Source of the DNA: CBDHFQ01 sp965262565
GTDB taxonomy: Bacteria > Bacteroidota > Bacteroidia > J057
Assembly (NCBI GenBank): GCA_965262565.1
Contig: CBDHFQ010000020.1
Coordinates: 620,001-684,000, forward strand
Direction: 5' to 3'
DNA: 64,000 bases
A program made the translations under genes and the position numbers. Shown in pieces: positions 61,401 to 64,000 of this stretch. Below the pieces are notes generated by a model. The model did not search any database and had not been told where the DNA came from. It saw only the letters and a list, made by a program, of their open reading frames with translations. Positions within the stretch are counted from its first letter, which is position 1. Every line of letters begins with the position of its first letter.

Positions 61401-64000
61401 TTATGATGATAATGGTGCTTTAGATCTTTTTATTAGTGGACTTACAGATGGTACTCCACAAGCCAGGCTGTACAGGAATGAAAGGCTAAGTGGATTTACT
61501 GCATTAGCAGATACTTTTCCTGGCTTAGGGAGAGCCAGTGCCGCTTGGGGAGACATAAATAATGATGGAACTCCAGAGTTAGTTTATTGTGGTGAAAATA
61601 TTATCGGGCAGCCAAGAACTTACTTATATTTCAATAACGGAGGGTCCTTGGTGGATACCTCAGCGAGGGCAAATTTACCTGATATTGTAGATGGAGATCT
61701 GGAGTGGATAGATTATGATAATGATGGGGACCTGGATTTATTTATGATGGGGGAACAGGGTGGTTCTCCGATTACGAGAATTATTAGAAATAACGGAAGA
61801 ATTAATTTTACCCCTATACAACTTGGAATAAGAGGATTAAGATCTGGTGATTCAGACTGGATAGATTATGATAGAGATGGGGATGTGGATTTATTAATTA
61901 GTGGTGTTGACATTTCGGGTAATTTATTTGCAGGTGTATTCGTGAATACCTTTGGTCGGTTTGAACCTTTAGCCTCAGCGAATTTACAGCCTTTAGGTAG
62001 AAGTAAGGTCAAATGGGTAGATCTTGATCTTGATACTAATATTGACATCATTATCACTGGACAGGATCAAAATGATTCTATCCGGACAGATATTTATCTA
62101 AATGATGGAACGACCTTTACCTTGAATCAGACAAATCCCGCACTGAAAGGAGTAGTCGATGGTACCCTTGAGGTAGTGGATTACAATGGAGACGGTTTCG
62201 TAGATTTATTATTAAGTGGTCAAAGTGGTCCAAATATTGATGATAGCTTTTCTGGGCTATTTTTGAATGATGGGAATGGGAATTTTACATCCGATGCGGT
62301 TAATTCAGCTATCCTACCACTCCTACAAAATCCGTCAATGTCATGGGCAGATTACGATAGCGATGGAAAGATAGATCTGTTTATTTCTGGTCAGGAACTT
62401 GATAATGGAATCTTTATCCCCACCTTTGGATTATTTAGAAATATGAATCCTCCTGTAGCTCCGTTGGTAAGTAATCCACCTACAGGATTAAGTATTGCAC
62501 CAGATAATAATATACTGGATCAAATTAATTTTGATTGGATTGCACCTAATGACATCAATCCTAATCTTGTTCCTTCCCTTACCTATAATATCTATATCTC
62601 AGATTCATTGGGACAAACTTTTCTTACCTCACCTTTGGCGGATATTGATAATGGATTTAGGAAAGTGGTTAGAATAGGGAATGTAGGTCCAGCCAGTGAA
62701 TGGAATATTAGAGGGTTAGGTTCTGGAAAATACTTTTGGAGCGTGCAAGTAATTGGACCTGATATGAGTTCTTCGGAATTTGCAGAAGTAGATTCTTTTG
62801 AATATACGGCTCCGGTATTTACAGATGTTACCAGTACCAGCTTTATAGATGAGATTCCTCCGGGATTAGTCGATGGAAGTATGGATTGGGGGGATTACAA
62901 CAACGATGGATTGTTAGACTTAGCGGTAACAGGCACAGTTTCAGATGCTGATACAGGATTTACGAGAATCTTCCAAAATACACCTTCAGGGTTTAGGGCA
63001 TTACCTCTTGATAATCTACTTCCACTACAAGAAAGTTCCATTCGATGGATAGACTATGATAATGATGGATTTCTGGACATTTTCCATATGGGATTTGACG
63101 GAAACATTAATAAAGTAGCTATATACAGAAATTTAGATAGCGCAAGATTTGAAGCATTAGTAGATTTAAGGGTATTAGCGTTAAAGAATGGAGATGTCGA
63201 TTGGGGGGATTACGATAATGATGGAGATATGGATTTCGTCATTATTGGTGATAGCCCTAAAATAGACGGAACTTCAGATGGTAGGACGATCTTATATGAA
63301 AATGGGGGCAATGGGAATTTTACCAGGGTTGCGGATGCTGGATTCTCTACTGTCTTTGGCGGATCTATCAGATTTGCAGATTATGATAATGATGGTGATC
63401 TGGACATTCTTTATAACGGAACCACGGGTTCGCTTCCCTCAACAAAACTTTACCAATTTAATCAGACCACAAGCAGATATACTGAAATTGACATTAATGG
63501 ACAACTTCCCATATTGGAATCAGGAAGCATAGATTGGGGCGACTACGATAATGATGGAGACCTCGATATATTGATGACAGGTAGAGATGGATCGGAAATT
63601 ATTTCAGGAGTATATCGAAATGATGGAGATAACACTTTTGTAGATATCGCTGCAGGCTTAGTAACTACCTTCGATGGAGATGCACGTTGGGGAGATTACA
63701 ATGATGATGGGTATATTGATATTTTGATGACTGGTAATAATGGTAGCGAAAAAATTACTCAGATTTACAGAAATGAAATAGATGCTTCCAATATATTTGT
63801 GCCCGATGATTCAGCCTCATTCTCATTGCCTGGCGTAGATAAAAATGCAGCTATCATCTGGGGAGATTACAATAATGACGGTAAACTGGATATTGCTTTA
63901 ACAGGTAGAACAGTGGATGATCCCGAAGAAACTACCTTCCGATTATTCAGAAATGGAGAAACAACAGAAAACAGAGTTCCGCTTATTCCTACTAACTTAT
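46474..64000 (+). CDS. Giant multi-propeller FG-GAP/fibronectin-III protein (partial, C-terminus off the right edge)
   Basis: A frame of 5842 codons from ATG at 46474 to the window edge has no stop. A signal peptide is present (LPLLVIVGLLCNLSFAHSQ). The rest repeats one module: seven FG-GAP/VCBS blades, each with a W-G/A-D-x-D/N-x-D-G-x-x-D calcium loop about 50-58 residues apart, followed by one Fn3 domain of ~110 residues (P-x-x-P-x-N-L to YFWSVQ-x-I). In the modules I counted blade by blade, including the first and twelfth, there are exactly seven loops, as in integrin-like seven-bladed propellers. Twelve propellers and eleven full Fn3 domains are visible, a twelfth Fn3 just starting, at about 1.48 kb per module. 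It is probably a surface adhesin or ligand array. A T9SS tail is expected but not in view. Confidence 0.92.
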   Translation, partial: MTLLLIHYARTLLLHALFGIQLPLLVIVGLLCNLSFAHSQVFIQLSSERLALDPFHGIHSWADVDTDGDQDMLISGIDTAGNATVKLYRNNGDSTFTIENTSLLPVLQGHISWGDVNLDNAPDVLITGTTPASLASTNLYINDGSGSFSLDLLASNQLTDMDSAYSAWADYDLDGDEDVILSGWVLGQPNTQLFNNNNGTTWELDQVNSTFFDKVAGGEVSWDDIDRDGDLDLAICGESVSGLGSTEIYTNENGIFTRLNANISGLLRGAIAFSDVNHDGYPDLILTGNNNGVFISELWINEPLTNAFIGSAINTNLSPVHLLVGDINGDQFSDVVFWSEQDAVIEYFLNDGTGGFPQADTLLDSLSVVGTQYIHFADIEGDQALDLMRTLLGDTTIHAMEIWYNQETPSVSPTVPVNLSANILADSSVRLSWGAIDSSQGSTYNLFIGTSPQNTNIRSSRNGILGIGNAGSTNSIIISGLNVDSTYHWSVQGINSAYIRSAFAGESSFTIADSLEAPVDPTDSFFVDVTTNRFNTIPNPLENGILRWFDLDNDGDLDVYHTGTDSLNIGTTNIYVNQNGSFTVDPILSNTFTPVINGDVAFADIDLDGDGDILLIGTNPGPGTNIFTAYINEAGTFTANAAITQGLPIPDNAQIALFDYDLDADVDLLIAGDSDAGAVLQLFKNEGLGNWVLDAANSTFFQKFDAPRIAVGDVDGDGDGDVILSGNISGTDQAGTVWYQNSGDGFFDIKSGDLTPLKNGFLVLTDYNNDGLLDLFRHGDASPIGGVEDWNTTLFTFDNNTNAFVSLAEDFGNLSDASGDLGDVNQDGFPDVILFGTSDTGLVSYWFENNQGTGFSLVSDQSQLINGFEAGVSVELGDALANGKLDMVLSGRRGENGVASFILYQNQDSTIDQLPVVPSNLQATIVDSLVTLSWTGGPGLTYDVFIGTSPDSVNVVSPQSNRLNGERWTAERGMVANSIGLSLPPDVYYWGVQSINQEFQGSAFIIQDSFEINTPIITGSSFQEATADFFPVNLPAGLDLADVVFGDYDKDDDLDVFVFGSNGTIPGTFLYENIDGQLILNTDVTFPGLQNGVISIADVNVDGNPDVLLSGNDGLQAVTNLYLGDGNGAFALAASGLPAVEESDMSWGDIDLDGDRDLFLSGQSNAGFVAAIYRNEGNGTFTLAQDIGASFQNLSSCKGDWGDSDKDGNVDLLLTTVDANGSGTSMFSLNAAGVLTLVPINIPGTAEGDIQWVDANNDGNLDILIYGRNVSNQEITSLYTNQGNNEFLLNPSEFQGIANGDLVAIDYNQDGFRDIIISGTTNEGRVSTLYENNGLGQFTEDVENREVLTDVDNGASIAVGDLDGDRKPELLITGLSADLPESRFLNIYKNIDVSDPLLIDVPQNLSAVQFGTSAILQWEIPAGLPDALQNGLSYNIKLGTSAQGVDIISPLASLNTGVRQIVKDGLITALSFKIDNLAPGTYHWSVQAIDPGGRGNAFSPVQTFDIVPTSFRDFPATIFSEGIPEGLSQGALTWGDYDNDGDLDLLAMGDVAAGFSTKLFNLSGGVYTEVATNLPDVGNGDALWNDINNDGFLDLVISGNTASGPITSIYLGNGTSDFTSILNPIPGLFNADLDVGDYDRDGDLDLVVIGFNVLGEQVSGVFQNAGDGTFVNANVPLEDVALGDVAWGDYDGNGTLDLIITGQGVNGPVTQVYNGDGTGNFAAIVTNIPALQFSEVAWGDIDNDGDLDVAILGDAAPNFVFSLYEYQNGVFEEIVIEGTGMRNGSLRWGDVNNDGFIDLLATGEEFSDTERTSRLYLNQGNNSFVLDNVNSGVFKVIDAGVGEFIDLNSDDRQDVVISGRTSSDPDLNSFNIYQNLDEGIVPAPGIPVNLRSQIVGDQLILAWDPPGNGSEGTSYNFYVGTTAGSVDIVSPSADITNGFRRITSIGNASYQTSVTLTNLVSGEYFWSVQSIGTNGVGSVFAPEAQVSFLPEGVTFVNISPAAFPSAVGLENANAAWGDYDNDGDKDLLICGETNGSPQTTLYQNENGIFNPVVAGFPNLRNGKVSWIDINNDGNLDVLLCGNSGAISVSQILTGDGAGNFTLQLVPLPGIEFCDVDWGDYDNDGDPDLLFSGQSGNTKISNVYRNDNGSFTTISANLTGISQSEVEWIDVDSDGDLDIFLQGNSNVAPVVELYINDGLGTFSLLAVNFSELAEASSAWADYNNDGGMDLLLSGLATDGSNTTLLELYENNNDGSFTQISLPFSGVREGKIAWGDINDDGQRDIIMAGASPQSPSGSISQLIVNQGGQEFALDSSNSSIFPLLSEGCEVVFGDYQNDGKLDILFIGTSVGVGNNVLFNLFENIDSTPNVTPDPPANVNLEQIGNGIAITWDPPVSAAVSYRDGFTYEIQLGTASNAIDIRDPLSIIATGNRKIMANGQIVGTSLTIEELPAATYFVRVQTIDQDFEGSAFSVEEEIEVAEPNFTDVSETLIPANLAGLNNSHLAWGDYNNDGNLDIFLSGNDQGNLTSNLLQSNGNNGFVVINTDIPGIENPSIEWGDFDKDKDLDLLISGTGAQGPFTDIFENNNGSFSALNANLPDIENGSVSWGDYNLDGSLDILLVGESQSGPVSGIYRNQEGVFTPITLTIPGFQNAQGIWIDINGDKFLDVIITGQVGNGNATIVYQNNGQGGFTEENISLLAVRNPSLSTADIDIDGDPDLLIMGESINGPSVSLYENDNGVLVDVSSSINALTNSSASWGDINMDGYPDVLITGTDNTSGTEKNNLYINDGTGGFDIDNLNGPFFNQNLEGSSAAVGDYDFDGRLDIVFSGSRDSDGANKLLLYRNIFNSSLPPLQAPDGLQFNQTGGEVTLSWNFPQPYPANLVNGLSYDIELTYLTDNKNIFVPSSDSISGDRRLVSGGQIRSNNELIIPGLEPGTYRLRVQAVDQIFAGSIFSDPFDFTFLPEGATYVDYTDTAFSDIITGVEAADISWADIDNDNDFDILISGQTSAGELITELYRNGGPNGFSFDQVISNQLPGVQNGSISWADYDSDGFIDLLIAGQSNTERITHIYRNNGGGSFDLANSSLNGLNASVSSGDYDRDGLFDLLLTGTSDNGPFSSILHNEGNFSFSALNANLANVQQSSANWVDFNNDGFLDVFLSGDNGGDLVSSLYKGDGTGTFTLVNAGFQGVKNGSSDWGDVDNDGFPDLILTGETSLTGFNPISVVYRNNGDETFTSIVSLIGVVNGNGEWLDYDQDGFMDIVLTGTNGQGANSYVSLLYQNQGGLSFRLNDVDSDIFDNVGQGSIASWADIDQDGRQDLVIAGRTSDNPVLNTFVLYRNVSSQVSEAPGIPVNLQANQSGKSMIFSWDLPASAPIGLANGYTANIAVGTTSGSYDIVSPLSDPATGFYRITEDGNAGHAKSFVLRDLTEGTYFWTVQLIDQDGQASNFATESSFAFVNPDFEDQTLTYTPGINIDEGFFDASISWADINGDGFTDMFVQGKRNPTLSETLIYKNVADSLIVDTRLSNSIANVSNGEFDFSDYDRDGDVDVLLTGVDGTGSAVSILYQNEGDSLIEQVATSNLLPKVIDGSAAWGDYDNDGDEDLAICGNQNGTFIGTIYINNGNGTFTEDIEAGAILLNVTSGELAWGDLDGDSDLDLIISGTAAAGPQTAIFLNDGTGGLSPSPNIGQLANVFNASIDLGDIDNDGDVDIALSGSAGATNFVTEIYVNDGSGSFLGLNAGLTATTEGSVQFGDFNDDGLRDLLISGLSSNGPITELYTNNGGSFLLDSINSSVFSNIESGIASWIDIQKDGKLDIVLTGKIDNTFATRFNVYQNNELTPNVIPGPPENLTVVQQDNAIELSWGPPANIPANTADGLTYNIYLQSFDGTRTIIFPEADLLTGNLRFPGTSNMGNNNSFTITGLPSGTYIWGAQVIDQGFSSSVFTSPADTFDFIPQGANFFDETTNKFSALPSGLIDGSVAWADYNADGLLDFVVTGESENGLVIQIYMYDANLDRFVLSPSGTNSLENGKIKHGSLAWGDYNNDNFPDLLIVGEGENGAGTFLFVNQQDGTFTEEITILPPVQNGEAIWGDVDNDGYRDVLVTGQGVNGPISKMFKNNQGQGFVDLSVDIVPLQNSRASFADYNNDGKLDLLLTGLQIVDQFQNPVSIVYQNTGDGEFSINLTPITGVKSGDAEWLDVNNDGFLDFIIAGDTTVNISPTTKIYINQGNDSFTESVIALVGMRNGELATADVNNDGWVDVVISGQNGANSTDRITYLYKNNQTGGLTFDVVNSANTVLKDASSSSLAVGDYNNDNRIDLILTGTADVGNGFFLYENIDVTNPLLPGIPQGLTATQNGDEIILSWEAPPASANELTYNLYIRPEQDAGANAILSPLADVNSGFRSVVAYGISGKSLSWNLQGIPSGSYIWGVQAINNAFQSSSFAPQDTFTFIAPDFEDLTINLFDNVPDSVGFSTLDWIDFNSDGLLDLFITGFNGTGPVAQLYRNVSQTDTKFEATSNFFAGVQNGSVAWTDVNLDGNLDVIITGNQASRTSPEPLTELYFGNDLEGFDLQSNDLPDVEDGSVDWGDIDNDGDPDLIITGKTSGSTFVSEIYINNEASFERFVSGFPGVHKSAVAWGDYDADGDLDLIITGNTDNNINSRFTAIYRQSSQGTFIQQPQYNLPEITQGSVDWSDFDQDGDLDLLLTGNTNLGRISNVYRYDNELDSFSAIVLQEQVENGDAKWGDFDDDGWVDIILTGQNGPTELDRTTRLFKNDSTGNFIDQTINSDFFQDLNNGSSIAWGDFNDDGKLDLVASGGIDVDDTYLISLYQNRLALPNRDVEVPTNLQAIQEGNSIIFSWEPPLGVVNPFEYSYNLIVGTQVQGDDVISPLADPASGNRKIVQIGNAGFNTSFKLTNLDSARTYFWSVQAIGADFEGSDFPNSPSINFVPPNFEEVTGDLFPQGAPVNTYSGTSAWGDYDDNGALDLFISGLTDGTPQARLYRNERLSGFTALADTFPGLGRASAAWGDINNDGTPELVYCGENIIGQPRTYLYFNNGGSLVDTSARANLPDIVDGDLEWIDYDNDGDLDLFMMGEQGGSPITRIIRNNGRINFTPIQLGIRGLRSGDSDWIDYDRDGDVDLLISGVDISGNLFAGVFVNTFGRFEPLASANLQPLGRSKVKWVDLDLDTNIDIIITGQDQNDSIRTDIYLNDGTTFTLNQTNPALKGVVDGTLEVVDYNGDGFVDLLLSGQSGPNIDDSFSGLFLNDGNGNFTSDAVNSAILPLLQNPSMSWADYDSDGKIDLFISGQELDNGIFIPTFGLFRNMNPPVAPLVSNPPTGLSIAPDNNILDQINFDWIAPNDINPNLVPSLTYNIYISDSLGQTFLTSPLADIDNGFRKVVRIGNVGPASEWNIRGLGSGKYFWSVQVIGPDMSSSEFAEVDSFEYTAPVFTDVTSTSFIDEIPPGLVDGSMDWGDYNNDGLLDLAVTGTVSDADTGFTRIFQNTPSGFRALPLDNLLPLQESSIRWIDYDNDGFLDIFHMGFDGNINKVAIYRNLDSARFEALVDLRVLALKNGDVDWGDYDNDGDMDFVIIGDSPKIDGTSDGRTILYENGGNGNFTRVADAGFSTVFGGSIRFADYDNDGDLDILYNGTTGSLPSTKLYQFNQTTSRYTEIDINGQLPILESGSIDWGDYDNDGDLDILMTGRDGSEIISGVYRNDGDNTFVDIAAGLVTTFDGDARWGDYNDDGYIDILMTGNNGSEKITQIYRNEIDASNIFVPDDSASFSLPGVDKNAAIIWGDYNNDGKLDIALTGRTVDDPEETTFRLFRNGETTENRVPLIPTNL
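46620..64000 (+). repeat. Twelve ~1.48-kb modules: seven-bladed FG-GAP propeller plus Fn3 domain
   Basis: Fn3 domains begin near 47700, 49215, 50671, 52111, 53578, 55024, 56509, 57994, 59494, 60985, 62449 and 63970. The propeller before each holds seven calcium loops, for example at 51079, 51220, 51379, 51529, 51688, 51835 and 52003. The copies are diverged in sequence but keep the count and spacing, averaging about 1479 bp (493 residues) per module. Confidence 0.88.

Overview
The window is about 40% G+C and carries typical Bacteroidota genes: a SusC/SusD pair, T9SS-style C-terminal sorting tails, giant PKD and FG-GAP adhesin-like proteins, ECF sigma factors and TAnnTTTG-type -7 boxes. Giant PKD proteins with two Cys per repeat, the PadR plus prefix-domain permease pair and CRTAC1-like lipoproteins point to a free-living, probably marine or gliding member of the Saprospiria/Cytophagia type. 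That placement is an inference. No rRNA, tRNA, CRISPR array or intact insertion sequence was seen.

Layout. (1) 1-10834, minus: the N-terminal 3611 codons of a giant secreted protein made of at least 43 PKD domains, running off the left edge. (2) 11186-17430, plus: PadR regulator and MacB/FtsX-like permease (ATGA overlap), a small lipoprotein, an ECF sigma factor overlapping a membrane-anchored beta-barrel protein (probable anti-sigma), and a lipoprotein MsrB. (3) 31894-17683, minus: an ASPIC/UnbV-VCBS protein, then SusC, SusD, a PQQ/FG-GAP lipoprotein, a second ASPIC/UnbV-VCBS lipoprotein and two tandem DUF4177 proteins. An intrinsic terminator sits between susD and the next gene. (4) 31988-37521, minus: a T9SS-tailed secreted protein whose 5' end is repeated in scrambled form just upstream, a metzincin protease with a T9SS tail, and an M28 peptidase. 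(5) 37721-42531: a decaying segment with a cytochrome P450 remnant, an exported protein with dockerin-like repeats, a secreted Rieske protein, a malate synthase/isocitrate lyase remnant and a GNAT acetyltransferase. (6) 45170-42711, minus: priA. (7) 45618 to the right edge, plus: a small Kre9-like exported protein followed by a giant protein (at least 5842 codons) built from 12 seven-bladed FG-GAP propellers, each followed by a fibronectin-III domain.

How the parts fit. Most of the coding capacity serves the cell envelope: capture and uptake of polymers (SusCD with calcium-binding propeller lipoproteins), secreted proteases, and two very large repeat proteins that probably reach the surface through the type IX system. 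Their C-termini, which would prove that route, lie outside the window. The most unusual items are the regular propeller/Fn3 bead-string protein with its small upstream partner, the collapsed glyoxylate-shunt and P450 remnants, and the scrambled duplication at 33.2-33.9 kb, which may be either biological or an assembly error.
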